The translations under genes and the position numbers were made by a program. Shown in pieces: positions 1-11,879 of a stretch of 64,000 bases of DNA. The stretch is taken from contig JAITYX010000010.1 of NCBI GenBank assembly GCA_021018815.1, positions 8,609,001 to 8,673,000 of the forward strand, in the 5' to 3' direction. Source of the DNA: Talinum fruticosum. Its lineage: Eukaryota; Streptophyta; Magnoliopsida; Caryophyllales; Talinaceae. The notes below the pieces were generated by a model that worked only from the letters and a program-made list of their open reading frames with translations, was not told where the DNA came from and ran no database searches. How positions within the stretch are numbered: the stretch's first letter is position 1; each line of letters opens with the position of its first letter.

Positions 1-203
1 GTCTACTTCTTTTCAAATCAATAAATAAATTCCCTGTTCTTCTCTGTTCTTCCACCCCAGTTCCTCCCTCCGATTCGTCGATCCAGTAGCTCGGTCCAAC
101 GCTGCTGCCATTCCTCGCTCTGCCGGCCGGTAAATTTTCCCTCTTCTTCCTTCTTTTCGCCTCTTCTCATTTTGATTTGCGCTTTGCTTTCTTGATTTCG
201 TTT
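1..203 (+). other. Host flank, possible 5' UTR or first intron of a truncated gene
   Basis: This stretch is CT-rich and has no convincing ORF. It continues in register after the solo LTR (from 3334), so the two parts were once contiguous. The pyrimidine-rich composition and a possible splice donor near 130 (CCG followed by GTAAAT) would fit the 5' UTR and first intron of a plus-strand plant gene. No coding exon can be tied to it, so this is inference. Confidence 0.3.
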
Positions 204-208
204 GATCT

Positions 209-3200
209 TGTAACACCCCAAAACACCCCCCGGGAGTATTACATCGCCGAGTTCCTTAAAGGAACTCCCAAGGCTCTTTCCGGTGTTGGTTTAGCTGTCT
301 AAACTCAACTTAAAGATAATAAGGGTGGTTCTCCAAAAGAATTAGAGATTTCCTAAAATTTCGGCGAGTTACGCTTGTAATATGAACTATCCCATAGGCT
401 TAAAGCCTTAAAACCCTGCATAAAAGCATAATATAACTCAACAAGCCACACGCTCGGAGTGTACAACTCAACGGCCACACGCCGGAGTCCAACCAATCAT
501 GCTATAAAACTTAAAACAATCTAAATGGGTCATTACACATTGGGTACAACTATATGAATTGAATTACAAAATACAATACTAGGAAATATTAGAAATGCAT
601 ATCCGTAACACGAATCACTCAGCAGGCGAGCAAACACCGAGTCAACGGAGTCCAGAATATGCTAGGTGTAGATCATACTTTCTGGAAATGTACCTGCAAT
701 ACTGGGAGTGGGGGAAATTTGTGGGGGTGAGCAATAAACCACGGGCTCACCGAGTCTTACACCCTTAAAATGGAAATTCTTTACACATAATGCTCATAAT
801 AATGAAATAAGCAAAAGTATAATAATATAATACAAATCCATATACTTTTAAATGAAATCCCTTGAATCATTTGCAACATAAAGCTCATAATACTTCAATC
901 ATTCAAAAGCACGGATTTCAATCATTTTGGGAAATGAATCACCTTAAACAAGGTGCTACACTTTCTTTCAAATACTTTCAATCGAAACTAAATCATTTCT
1001 ACTAAATCACTTCTCATGAATCATTTTCAATGAATCTCTTTCGGTGAATCACTTTTCAGGTTGGGGACTCGAACTAGCACTTCGCAATTTCTCATAATTT
1101 CTCAGATTTCTCTAGTTTCTTTGGGCGCGACCCCAAATAAAAGGCTCCGGGACCTATCTAGGAAGATTCCAATCGGGCATCCTGCTACACAGGACCCCTA
1201 GCTAGCCGCCCTAGCTAGAATCCTTCCTTGTGCTAAATGATCCAGGCAAAGTCGATTCACAACAGTTTCTTTAACACGTTCACTTATCAAGCTTGTTTCA
1301 AACAACATTCTCAAATCAATTTCACTTCTTAAAAGTACGCTTTCACGTTTGAAAATCATATATCACACAAGTCACATTCAAGTATCATTTTGCGTAAAAC
1401 ATAGAACTTCTTTCAAAACCAACTTCGAACAACGTTTAACACAATCACTTGCATAGATAGCCGCAATTCAATACGAGATAGTCATTCTCGGTTTCTCTTC
1501 AACTACACCTTTCTCAATTCTCCCATTTAATAAGCTTAATTCCTTTTTCTGAGCAACAATAACCACAAGTAGTTACCCTTAATCTAACATGTCCCAACTT
1601 CTCATAATTTACCATCTTTACTTCAATGTTTTCCGATTACGCCTCCACATTACTAATCAACCTCTTCTTACTCATGTTTAGTCGAGATAGCTCTCATTCT
1701 TACTTCACTACTAAAATTCCTCTAGCTCCCTTGATCTCCAGGTGTAATTTGCTCTCACCTTAGGTTTATATTTCATTAATCGCTTTTCTCGTCCAAACTC
1801 AATCATACAACTCTCAATCTCTCTTCATCGCTCCACTTCCGCTAGTTCCGCTTATCTTCGAATTTAGTTCAACCTCAAGGATTTATTTATCTTTTGAACT
1901 CAATTATCCTAATACTCACCCACCTTTCACTCCCATGCCTCAATTGTGCATCACTCGGTGTGAACTCACACTCGTCTTTTATACTTAACTCGCTAATTCC
2001 CAATATAGGCCGTTGCCTTCCAACACAAAGAACTTAGGAAATCTCCAAGGTTCAACTGAAGCATCAATTCACGGTTTAGACCCAAATCACCATTTCTTCA
2101 TTTCTAAGTGCCAATTGAGACCTTCACAATACTCTTTATACCTACACAACCTAACTCCTAAACTTTCAGCATCTCAACTCAGCCCTAACCAACTACTAAG
2201 CTCCTTCGGGTTTCGATTCGGACTTAATAGTTCCATTCGATTTTCTCATAACCTAATTCAGTGCTAACAATTTCCTAGCTTCGTTCTATCACATAAACAT
2301 TCAATAATCACAACAAACTCATTTGGGTTTCGAAATTACTAATGGTTTAGAGTATAAGACTACCCACCTCGATTCGGGGATTGAAGGTTTGTTGGTTCGC
2401 TGAGATTCAAACTCCCGGTTCGGTTCCTCCTTTCCCTTCTACCAGCCGTGGTTCTGCCGCCTTCCTCCAGGCCCGACGCCGTCACCGGCCACTTGTCCTC
2501 GCGCCCACCGGCTGCCGCCCTCTCTGCCTTCGCGTTTGTGCCCTTTTTCTAGCCTCGGTCTCGCCCTTCTTCCCGCTCGACCGATTCCCGCGCTTGCCGA
2601 CCACTTCACTGCCGCTTGCCGTTAAACACGCCGGTCTCCGGCCTATCTTCCTCACCTTTGCTCTCACTCGTCCTCTCGAGTCTCACTCTAACTTTCCCGC
2701 TCGGCCTCTCTCTCTCGTGCTATCTCCCTCTTCCCTTCTTCCTTCGCTCGGTTTCTTTTCCTTCTTGCCTTCCCGAGCCCTTACTCGCCCTTTGCCCACC
2801 GGCCTCTGCTCCAGCTTCGCGCTCTCTCTCTCTCTGTTTCACCCCCTCGTTCCTCCTCTGCTGCTCGGGCACCCCCTCCCAGAGTCCTCTTTCCTTTCCT
2901 CTTTTTCCACCGCGTAATTGGGTCGGTTAATGATCCTAATTGGACCCCCAAATTGATTTCTATCTCATTTCTTCACTTAAACCAAAAACCCACCTCTTCA
3001 TTAAACCTCATTTATCTTTTCATGACCAAAGTAATCTTTTCTACATAAAACAAATCCACGCCTCTGCCTTTCTTCGTCCCCTTATGCCTCTGCGTCTTAA
3101 CTTATTTTAATACGTCGGCCACGACAATTCCTAACCGTGCAAAGGCTCAGCACACAAAAGGAAGGCAATTTCCTTGATTTAATTAATTCAACACCAGCCT

Positions 3201-3328
3201 CCAATGGGATTCTAACGTAATATGTCCGGCCGTAAATAAAATCGGTTACTCAACCCCCTACTGCGGGGAAAAATACTCAATAATCCTATGATTTCCAGTT
3301 GTTTTCTTTAAAATTCCGGGTATTACGA
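209..3328 (-). mobile_element. Solo LTR, probably Ty3/gypsy chromovirus (Tekay/Del-like), 3.1 kb
   Basis: The segment begins TGTAACACCCC and ends TATTACGA. It is flanked by the 5-bp direct repeat GATCT at 204-208 and 3329-3333, as expected for an LTR-retrotransposon footprint. The right end should be ...TTACA; the extra G lies where the joined sequence would read CAG, the context altered throughout this window. No gag or pol motif, primer-binding site or internal LTR pair is seen, so it is best read as one LTR left by recombination between LTRs. The start motif, the length and the GC- and CT-rich block near 2380-2920 parallel the LTRs of the complete chromovirus at 31326-41809, suggesting a related family in the same (minus) orientation. 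A non-autonomous LARD-type element is the main alternative. Confidence 0.7.
2380..2920 (-). promoter_or_regulatory. GC- and CT-rich block within the solo LTR, possible promoter/leader region
   Basis: Composition changes sharply from AT-rich to GC-rich with many CT runs, giving long but low-complexity frames (S, P, L and R rich) on both strands. A similar block occupies the matching part of both LTRs of the chromovirus downstream (about 33060-33660 and 40680-41280). In plant LTRs such blocks often surround the transcription start. No TATA box was assigned, and the frames are not called as genes. Confidence 0.35.
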
Positions 3329-3333
3329 GATCT

Positions 3334-4166
3334 CCCAGAGATTCTGCAGCTTTTGTTACTTTTCGTTTGATTTAATTTGAAGGTTGTGTAGTTCGAATTT
3401 ATGTTACTTTTCTGTTAGTTTTTAGGCCTTTCAAAAAATGTTTGCTAGGATTTTTCGTTATGTTCCAAAAAACAGTTTTTGTTACTTTTCGTTTGATGTA
3501 ATTTGTGTTACGGGTCCATGGGAAACGTGCTAGAAATTGCCATTTTATTCTACTATGTCATTTAATTCTCCATTGTTGTGAGATTTGGTAGCTTAGGATT
3601 GGTTTGATGAGTAATTTAGCAGATTGGTTTGTTGAAGTTGTTTGTGTGACATTTGGTTGATTGTTGAGGGCGAATGGAATAAACGAGGTAGAAAAACCCA
3701 TGGGGTTGAGATTTTGGTCCAAACGATTCTTTATAATCATTGGTGTTTGATTGCTAGAAGAAAACGAGAGGCGTTTTACTGCTCAATAACACTACTAGAA
3801 TAACCTCTGCTTTCTTATTCTGTTTGTATGGAAAACAAGATTACAACCTCACGCAAGATGTGAATGTGAATGGCCTACAAGACCCTATGCATATCTCATT
3901 GCGTTGGAGCATGCATGAACAAATACAAAAATACAATAAAGCTAATGCAATCTTCATATCCATATATCTCTATGCATAAATCTTAGCAACTTCACATGTT
4001 GCCTCGCAATGCAACTAACATCATGACAATTGTGGCGAGTGCCACTAAAATGCGAGAGAAAAAGGAACAGAATGCTAGATTCAGGTCATAATTTAGACAA
4101 AATGATAAAGCATCCGAATTTCAAACAATGAATACATTTCTAATTTATACCTTAGAATCCGAGAAG
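3334..4166. other. Host flank, no gene recognised
   Basis: This is the continuation of the DNA interrupted by the solo LTR. It is moderately AT-rich with T-rich tracts and contains only short frames without recognisable motifs. It could be intron sequence of the gene suggested at 1-203, but no exon was found. Confidence 0.3.
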
Positions 4167-4432
4167 GATTTTTTTCCTATTTTCGATTTGAATATGTATG
4201 GGTTTCTTGACATTTATTATTATGTTTTCTGCGATTTTTTTCCTGTTTTCAATTTGAATATATATGGGTTTCTTGACTTTTATTATTGTGTTATACGGGA
4301 TTTTTTTCCTGTTTTCGATTTGAATATATATGGGTTTCTTCACATTTATTATTGTGTTTTACTGTGATTTTTTTCCTGTTTTCAATTTGAATATATCCGG
4401 GTTTCTTGACTTTTATTATTGTATTAAAAAGT
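4167..4432. repeat. Minisatellite, four copies of a 66-67 bp unit
   Basis: Units begin at about 4167, 4233, 4299 and 4366, each starting GATTTTTTTCC and containing TTTGAATATAT followed by GGGTTTCTTGAC. The first three steps keep a multiple of three, so an open plus-strand frame encodes about three copies of a 22-residue hydrophobic repeat (DFFPVF...LNIYGF core). No promoter or homologous gene is evident, so the frame is probably incidental. Confidence 0.85.
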
Positions 4433-4791
4433 CCGTTGGATCATGTAAATAATAAACCAGTACCTAACATGTTAGATTTTTAATAGTTTAGTACCTTAAT
4501 TTTTAAATTTTAAAGGTAATAAGCTATTAAAAACTCATATGTTAAGTTATTAATTTATTATTTATAAGACTTAAATGTTGTTCCATTTAGTTTTAACTTA
4601 ACTTCTTAAAACTCTTTAAAATTTTTTATAATTAATTTTACAACTATCTCACAACTACTTACCGCTTTTACAAAATACTAGTCCGGACTCGTGCTATGCA
4701 CGAGTACTTGTTGTACAAAAGAAATTATTGAATTACGCAGCGATGTTGTACTTGTGAGTTTCTTTTTCTCGATCATTTGATTTTATTGAAT
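4433..4791. other. AT-rich spacer left of the copia element
   Basis: No gene is seen. Near 4681-4710 there is a small inverted repeat around GTGCTATGCAC, a palindromic signature often found at the edges of plant repeats. This may mark the end of an old element, but no partner end was identified. Confidence 0.3.
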
Positions 4792-6036
4792 GAAGTCAAA
4801 TCCACTATTTTGAGTCCACAAAATACCGTGAACTTGGCTGAACCCGAGTTGCTCCCTTGGACAACTCTATACAAGTTTTCCTAGACTCGAAATTCCCTTA
4901 TCCGATTTAGTACTTCCTAGCTGAGATAACCCTTACAGCTAGGGACAACTAAGCTGAGTTAACCCTTACGGCTTAGTCAAGGGACCTTACAAAGAATGTA
5001 AGAAGTGTTTGTAACGAAGTACAAGACCTTACAACTCGAAAGTAATGAATTACAAAGTGGGAGTTGTAAGTTGAAGATTGAGAGTAAATACAATGACTTC
5101 TATCAAGTAAGTGTATAGACAATATGTTCGGCAACCTTCAAGTCTTGTGAAGTGGCTTCCATTTATAGATGACCAGGCGAGTAGCCGTTATCTTCATCTG
5201 CTGACCGCGAGTCCTCCGTGACCGTTGTGAAAGGCTTTACGAGTCACTCGAAAGTATCCGTTGAAATATGGACGTTGGACAACGATTTAACTCTCTTGGA
5301 AGTCCCAAAACCATTGGTTGTGTCTTGAAAAGTGTGGTGAATACCACCGTTAAGCTTGACGTTCCAGTTTTCCGGATATGGAAGCGGACGGTTTCGACAC
5401 AATCTTACGGGACTAAAGCGAGGGAAGGTGAAAAGCCATATCTGCTGGTGATTTGACGTTACGAAGCCGGCTACTTTTGTAGTTTGAAAAGATATCCTCG
5501 ATTGAATAACCTACAAAAGTAAAACACCTTCGGTTCTCAAAGTATAAAGTACTTTGGTCCAAGGTTAGACACGAGATAATAAAATAATCATGATAATTAA
5601 CCAACAGATTATCCGAGTCGGAGAAGAAATGGAATTTTCCGAGTCTAATATCCATGATACTCGGAATTCCATAATACTTAGTCTTAAGCAAGGAATCAAG
5701 TTCTAATCAAATAGTAGAGATAGAAAAACTTGATATAGACTAAGCATGAAATGAACTACGAATGCCGATTCTGCAAACAATAGAGTAAATAGCCACAAGT
5801 TAGACTCCGAGTGAGAGTGGACTCGGAATAAAGAACAAGTTTTACGAGTCGCTAACCGAAAGCGATTAAAGAGATATGTGAAGGCCGAATCGCATAGAAA
5901 AGATACTTTTTAACTCAAGTAAGTTTCTAAGACACGAGAGAATGCCTTGGAATCAAAACTCTATATAAATGACATCGTTATACCTGATTCCTTTTGCATG
6001 ACTCGAAAGATATAGAGCGAGTGTCTCGAGTCTTCA
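4792..6036 (-). repeat. 3' LTR of the SIRE-type copia element, truncated
   Basis: This segment matches 14057-15302 almost base for base and ends (plus strand) in GAGTCTTCA, next to the polypurine tract. It lacks the distal part corresponding to 13776-14056, including the LTR terminus TGAAGG. The break at 4791/4792 has no obvious inserted element, so a deletion or illegitimate recombination removed the end. Differences from the other LTR are mostly CAG versus CGAG and CTG versus CTCG changes. Confidence 0.9.
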
Positions 6037-6050
6037 ATCTCCCCTTTTTG
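6037..6050 (-). other. Polypurine tract of the SIRE-type element
   Basis: On the minus strand the sequence CAAAAAGGGGAGAT lies directly before the LTR start TGAAGACTCG. This is the usual place and composition of the plus-strand DNA primer in copia elements. Confidence 0.85.
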
Positions 6051-6299
6051 ATGAAAGGCATTCCATACTTAAACAGAAACTTTGTTAGAGGAAAAATAGA
6101 TCGATTACGAGTAGTTTGAGTAAAAGTAAGGCATAATGAATGGATCGGAGCAATGTACACTATATCAAAGCAAATTAAAGTATGCTTGAGCTCATTAACT
6201 CGGAAAAGAAAGAACTCGAAATTAATAATGAAATGCATCAATTCATTAAAAGAAATTACAAGGGCGGAAAGAACTCCCCTAGACAAGACAACCAGTTTC

Positions 6300-8072
6300 G
6301 ACTACATTTTCTCCCCCTTGCCTTTCAGCAAAAACAAGAAACAAAAAGAAGGGAGAAAAGTACAAGTAATACACATAAGTTGTCCGGACAAAGAGAAAAT
6401 TTTGAAACAGAAATTCGGAGACACCGAGGAATTGTGACTCGGTGCATGGCTCCAACTAGGAGGGAGGGATTTCCGAGTGGAGGCGGAGGTGCGCCGGCGC
6501 TGATAAGATCTTGACGATGTGCTTGAGCGCGGCGAAGGGAGAAGCCGGAACAATTCGCGAGGGCTCGGCTCGAGTGGGCGACCCGGAGAAAGTGGATCGA
6601 GGGGTTCTTCCCTTGGGACCTCGGGGGCTGGAGGGGCTGCTCCGGCTGACTCGGCTGGAGGAGCGAGATCTTCGACCCACTCGGACTGGCTGTCCGAGCC
6701 GAGTACGAGCAATTTGAGCTAGGGAGTAGGCTGTCCCTCGGCAGCTGCCACGACCTCTTCTTCCCTTTGCCCGGAAGGGGCTGCCTCGGCCGCGGGTTCC
6801 TCGGCGTCCTCCGCTGCATCCGTAGCTTCGTCCTCTGCTTCCTCTCGCTTCCTCGTTGTCCGAGGAGGTCGGGCTGGGCTCGAAGACGCCTCGGATGTGT
6901 CCGAGTCATCCGGGTCTGAGCCGCCTTGGACCGTCTCTCTCGAGGAGCTCGGCCAGCTCCTTCGCTCCTTAACCAGCTCTCTCATCTCAAGAACAAGAGA
7001 CTGCTGCTCTCGGATTTGGGACTGACCGGTCTTTTGGTTGATGGTCGGACCACGAAGAACAGAACTTGAAACCCCTGAGCATGTCTACGAATTCGGAAGA
7101 CACAGAGGTGATCTTGTCCATGAAGACAGGGGACAAGAGGGCAGAGAGAGTTTTGGAAGCACTGGAGGTGGAGGCACCACCAGGTGAAGACGGAAGAGGG
7201 AGAGGGGTTGATTTCGAGTCCGAGGTGGAGAAGGAGGCCTCGGCTACGAGTTGTGAACCCGGACACCGGGGTTAGTTTCTCGGTATCCGTACCCCTGGAG
7301 TTCCTTCTTGCCGACCACAATGGCCGCCTCGGACACCGCGTTAGGGTCGAGAGGGAAGAGGAACTTGGAATTGTTTGAAGACAAGGGTGAGAAGAGCACC
7401 GAAAGGAAGGGAGGTGTTCTTCTTGGTTTGAAGTTGAGCTGGCACAGCGGCCATTTGCTCAATGATGGAGGGGAAGAGGTCAACTTCGTATCCCTCCGGG
7501 ATATCGAAGAGGGCTTTGAGGTGCTTGGAGTTGGGGTTCTCCTTGCTAGAATGCTTGTGAGAAGAAGGTTCTCATCGGCAGGAAACACGAAGCCTGGCTT
7601 CGACTTCAACCGAGTCACGAAAAGTTCTTTACGGACCCGGGAATTCTTTAGCATACTTTTCAAAGAAGTCGTCGGCGACTTCGGTGAAAGGGATAGGGTT
7701 GCTTGTTCAAGAAGAGAGAAGAGACTTTGAACAGGACGGTGAAGGAGAGAGGCGTTAATACGAACGAGTAATGTTACGAACCCTAGAGGTTAGAACATTT
7801 TCGAGTGGGAGAGATGAGTATAAAACTCGGACACGAGTTCGGGATAGATGAACTCGCTGAAACACAGGAAAGGGTAGACACCGGTGGTTTGGATATTAGA
7901 CAACCAGGAGAATTTGGTTGTTGGGAAGAACTTGTCGTCCAGCGCAAGATGCTTTGGGTGACAATGGGTTTAGAAGGGGTTGAGCTTTACGGCTTGTTGG
8001 AGCGAGGCTTTTTGGAGGATGAAGAAACACTGAAAGTCGGGATGGTTTCCTCTTTTAGGCATTGTGAGAGAT
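6300..8072 (-). pseudogene. Envelope-like third ORF region of the SIRE-type element, frameshifted
   Basis: Minus-strand fragments in different frames (about 7730-7244, 6985-6719 and 6909-6302, with an amino-terminal part starting near 8072) together resemble the extra ORF found after RNase H in sireviruses. Visible landmarks are a basic stretch around RKELFVTRLKSKPGF, a later PNAVSEAA stretch, then an acidic, alanine- and glutamate-rich tail. The tail resembles the disordered, coiled-coil-prone end of such proteins. The function in plants is unproven; the name only reflects position. Breaks coincide with CGAG and CTCG strings, so some may be sequence errors. No membrane segment could be defined with confidence. 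Confidence 0.6.
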
Positions 8073-8099
8073 GAAAAGATGAAACTTTTGAAAGAGAAG

Positions 8100-8690
8100 A
8101 GAAAGAGAAAGAGAAAGAGAAAGAGAAAGAGGTGTAGAAGAGAAGAAAACGTAAATGGTAGAAGAAAATGAGAAGAGAGCAGTCGAAAACTTACGAGAGA
8201 GAAAGAGAGCTTCTTCGACGTCCGCGGATGATCGGGGAACACTTGTTCACGTAGAAAACTTCCGCGAGAGGGATTTCGTTTGAGAGGGAAGGAGTTTTAG
8301 AATACCGAGAGAAAGATGGATAGTCGTTATTTATAAAGAGTACGCGCGCCCGTTCACTATCCGTTAAGTAACTCCGTTCTGTCTCACTTGTCCATCGATC
8401 ATTAATGCCCGGTGTGACAGTTCTTCTTCAACGGTTGAGATATCGGTAGTTTGAAATCTGCGGTTAAGATCCGATCGCGGCGCTCGAGAAAGAGAGAGAA
8501 AAAGAGTTTGAAATTATAGTCCGAAACTCTCCATTGTTCTAGAGATAGCTTCGAGAAAATTTGATGTCCAAATTTCTCTTACGTCCGAGTTTGACTCGGA
8601 AAAGTTTCGAGTGACTCGAAACACGAAATAACTATCAGCCCGAGTATCACATGATCAAGTCGAACTAATGGCTATTGACAACGAAAGCAC
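8100..8690 (-). other. Spacer between RNase H and the envelope-like region, with (GA)n tract
   Basis: This stretch includes a purine repeat of about 35 bp near 8094-8130 and a TATTTATAAAGAG string near 8329-8341. No conserved protein is visible. It may carry an internal promoter or splice acceptor for the downstream ORF, as suggested for other sireviruses, but nothing here proves it. Confidence 0.35.
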
Positions 8691-8699
8691 ATAGCACGA

Positions 8700-10260
8700 A
8701 ATATTCAAGAGTCACAACACAAAACTAAGCATTTAACATACCAAGCTCATTCCGAATAAAACAGAATTGATCTTCACCAAGTGGCTTAGTAAAGATATCA
8801 GCTAATTGAAGATTAGTCGGAATAAATTCAAGTGTAATGTCACCCTTTTACGAGTGATCGCGTAAGAAGTGATACCGACTTCAATATGCTTTGTTTTTGA
8901 GTGCTTGGACAGGATTCTTAGTGATGCGGTTGCGCTTTGATTGTCACACTTGATTGGGACAGAGTTGAGAGTTAGTCCAAGATCCTTCAAGTGTTGTTTT
9001 ATCCGAGAGAATGCGAGCGCAACAAGCTCCAGTGGCAATATATTCAGCTTCGCAGTTGATAGAGCTACTGAGTTTTGCTTCTTTGAGTGCCGAGGATATT
9101 AGGGATTGACCCGAAGCCGGCAAGCTCCGGATGTGCTCTTTCGATCAACTTTGTATCCTGCGTAGTCCGCGTCCGAGTACCCGGTCGGACTCGGTTCCGA
9201 GTCTCCGGAGTACCACGAGTCCTAGACTACGAGTGCCTGCAAGATATCCGAATATTCTCTTCACCGCAGTGAGATGTGATTCTTTTGGATTAGCTTGAAA
9301 TCGTGCGCATAAGCAAACACCGAACATTATGTCCGGTGCTGCTCGAAGTAAGATATAGCGGTGATCCAATCATACCTCGATAGAGTTTCGATCTCTTGCT
9401 TTACTGTTTCATCCGAGTCGAGTTTTATACTTCGTTGCTCATAGGAGTAGATGCGTGCTTTGCATCTTGAAGTTTGTATTTCTTCAGCAGTTCCTTGGTG
9501 TACTTTGATTGATGGACAAAGATTCCATCTTTGTCTTGTTTGATTTGCAGCCCAAGGAAGAAATTGAGTTCTCCCATCATACTCATTTGGAACTCTTGGC
9601 TCATCAACTCGGAAAATTCTTGGCACAGAAATTCATTAGTAGCACCGAAAATAATATCATCAACATATATTTGAACAATGAGAAAATCTTTCCCTTTGGT
9701 CTTTATGAATAGGGTCTTGTCAATCTGACCTCTTTTAAAATCATTTTGAACCGGGAAGCTGCTCGAGTCTTTCGTACCAAGCTCTAGGGGCTTGCTTAAG
9801 ACCATAGAGAGCCTTTTGAAGTTTGAAAACATGATTTGGAAATTACGAGTTTTCAAAACCAGGAGGTCTGCTCGACATAGACCTCTTCTTCAATAAAACC
9901 ATTGAGAAAGGCACACTTAACATCCATTTGATATAAATTAATATGCATGCGGGATGCAAATGCCAACGGTATTCTAATGGCTTCAATTCTAGCTACTGGC
10001 GCAAAGGTTTCCCCACAATCAATTCCTTCTTCTTGATTGTAACCACTGAGCTACAAGTCTAGCCTTGTTTCGACTACTATTCCACCCTCATCCAGTTTGT
10101 TTTTGAAAACCCATTTGGTTCCTATAAGCTGGGTGGTCGGAAGGTCGGTTGGTCGAGTCCGGACTTGGTTTCTCTCGAATTGATTCAGCTCTTCTTGCAT
10201 GGCCTCTACCCATTCGGGTTCATTAAGGGCTTCTAGTGCATTTTTGGGTTCGAGTTAGAG
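8700..10260 (-). pseudogene. Copia reverse transcriptase and RNase H region, broken
   Basis: The catalytic YVDD of reverse transcriptase lies at 9657-9668, inside an intact stretch of about 143 codons (9856-9425) with the following copia motifs GELNFFLGLQI and KYTKELLKKY. The RNase H end is seen at 9038-8802 with a CDNQSA motif and then SKTKHIEV. Between these parts the frame changes several times. In the copia cycle these enzymes make the DNA copy inside the virus-like particle. Part of the amino-terminal reverse transcriptase (about 9860-10250) can be followed only in short frames. Confidence 0.85.
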
Positions 10261-10569
10261 AAATGAATGCGGTGAATGCACATAGATTATGAAGAGAAGA
10301 ACGAGTTCTTACCCCACTTGTTGATATCGAAATAATGTTTTCTTGGGGATGACTGGAAGTAAATTTGAATGCTTTACCAGTTCTTTGATTCACCAGGTTT
10401 GTTGGTTGAATTGCTTGATCTTCGAAGCTTGCTCTAAGTGATCTTCTTCATTGACTTGCTCGTTACGAACGACCTCCAGAGTTGTCTCATTACGAGCTTC
10501 CTCGTTACGAGTGGTCTCCTTACGAGTCTTTATAGACTCATCTTCGTCATCATCCTTTACGAGCTTCGG

Positions 10570-11430
10570 TTACGAGTATGAAGATTCACTTGGTTTTCCC
10601 TGTTCAAGCTCATCAAACACTACGTGGATACTTTCTTCCACTTTGTTAGTTCTCTTGTTGAATATACGATAAGCTTTGCTATGAGAAGAGTAACCTAGAA
10701 AAATTCCTTCGTCGACCAGAGCATCAAACTTGGTCGAGATGATCCTTACCGTTGTTGTGGACAAAGCACTTACATCCGAAAGATGCTGAAATAGGAAATA
10801 TTTGGCTTCCTTCCTTTGTAGAGCTCATAAGGTGTTTTCTTGAGAATGGGTCCGATGAGGCATCGATTGAGAGTGTAGTTGGGCTGTGTTTACTGCCTCG
10901 CCCGGAAATAATAAGGCAAGTTGTGTTCAATCAACATCGTCCTTGCTATTTCTTCAAGGGTTCTGTTCTTTCTCTCAACTACTCCATTCTGCTGAGGAGT
11001 TACGGGTGCTGAGAAGTTATGAGAAATTCCGTTCTTGTCACAAAACTACGAGAATTACGAGTAATCGAACTCCCTTCCATGGTCGGTTCGAATCTTTTGA
11101 ATCCGAGTCCGAGACTTAACTTGAATCTTTCTACGAGCTTGCTGAACTCCTTAAAAGCCTCATTCTTATGCTTCGAGAAAACACACCCGGGTAAATCTTG
11201 AAAAATCATCAATAATAACAAGTATGTAAGATTTACCTCCGAGACTCTTCACGGGGATTTCACCACATAAGTCCATGTGTAGTAATTCAAGCACGTTGGA
11301 TGTGGAAACTATCTTCGAGAGATTTGAATGAAGACCTGACTTGTTTCCCTCCGGTGCATGCTTCACATACTTTATCCTTCTCAAACGCACGGTTAGGTAA
11401 TCCTCTAACCATACCAAGAGATGCAAGCTT
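10570..11430 (-). pseudogene. Copia integrase region, broken
   Basis: A minus-strand fragment at 11426-11166 contains the start of the catalytic core, with LLHMDLCGE followed by VIIDDFSRF. The later part appears at 10930-10724 and 10764-10570, ending in GIFLGYSSHSKAYR and VEESIHVVFDE, which is typical of the carboxyl-terminal part of copia integrase. The central region with the second Asp and the Glu is split over frames near 11000-11220. Integrase would join the copied DNA to the genome. Confidence 0.85.
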
Positions 11431-11482
11431 TTTGATAGTATGCATGCTAATATGACCTAATCTACGATGCCAAGTCCAAGAA

Positions 11483-11870
11483 TCATCTTGAAGAAATGCT
11501 TTTAAACATGATAAGTTCGACTTGGGTCGAGAGAGGGATGATGTAGGTATTACCCGATCTCTTACCTGAGAGCTTTACCTCTTTGGTGGTCTCATCCGTG
11601 ATGTAGCACTTGGATTGAGTGAATTTTACCTCTTGACCTTTGTCACAAAGCTGGGAGATGCTAAGTAAGTTGTACTTAAGTCCTTTTACAAGGTAGACTG
11701 GGCTCACCAGATTGTTTCCATTACCAATCTTCCCAATGCCCACTATCTTGCCCTTCGTTGTCATCACCAAAGGTCACCTTTCCTCCTTTATATGACTCCA
11801 GCTCGGAAAAGAGTCCTTGGTCACCTGACATATGTCGAGAACATCCGCTGTCCAGGTACCGGTGTCCTTT
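11483..11870 (-). pseudogene. Copia protease and pre-integrase region
   Basis: The aspartic protease active site DSG is encoded at 11844-11852, next to SRHM, as in plant copia elements. A stretch of about 95 codons follows (11770-11483) with VGIGKIGNGN and LKYNLLSISQLCD, the gag-pre-integrase region. The protease and this stretch are in different frames as given. Confidence 0.8.
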
Positions 11871-11879
11871 TGATCTTTT

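Noticed and set aside
2381..2930. Frames of 178 and 104 codons on the plus strand
   Set aside because: Low-complexity S/P/L/R frames in a GC-rich LTR block; no domain, and similar frames occur in other LTRs here.
4167..4432. CRISPR-like direct repeats
   Set aside because: Units are adjacent with no unique spacers, in plant DNA; it is a minisatellite.
8094..8242. ORF with repeated LF residues on the minus strand
   Set aside because: Translation of the (GA)n tract; only its upstream end may belong to the envelope-like region.
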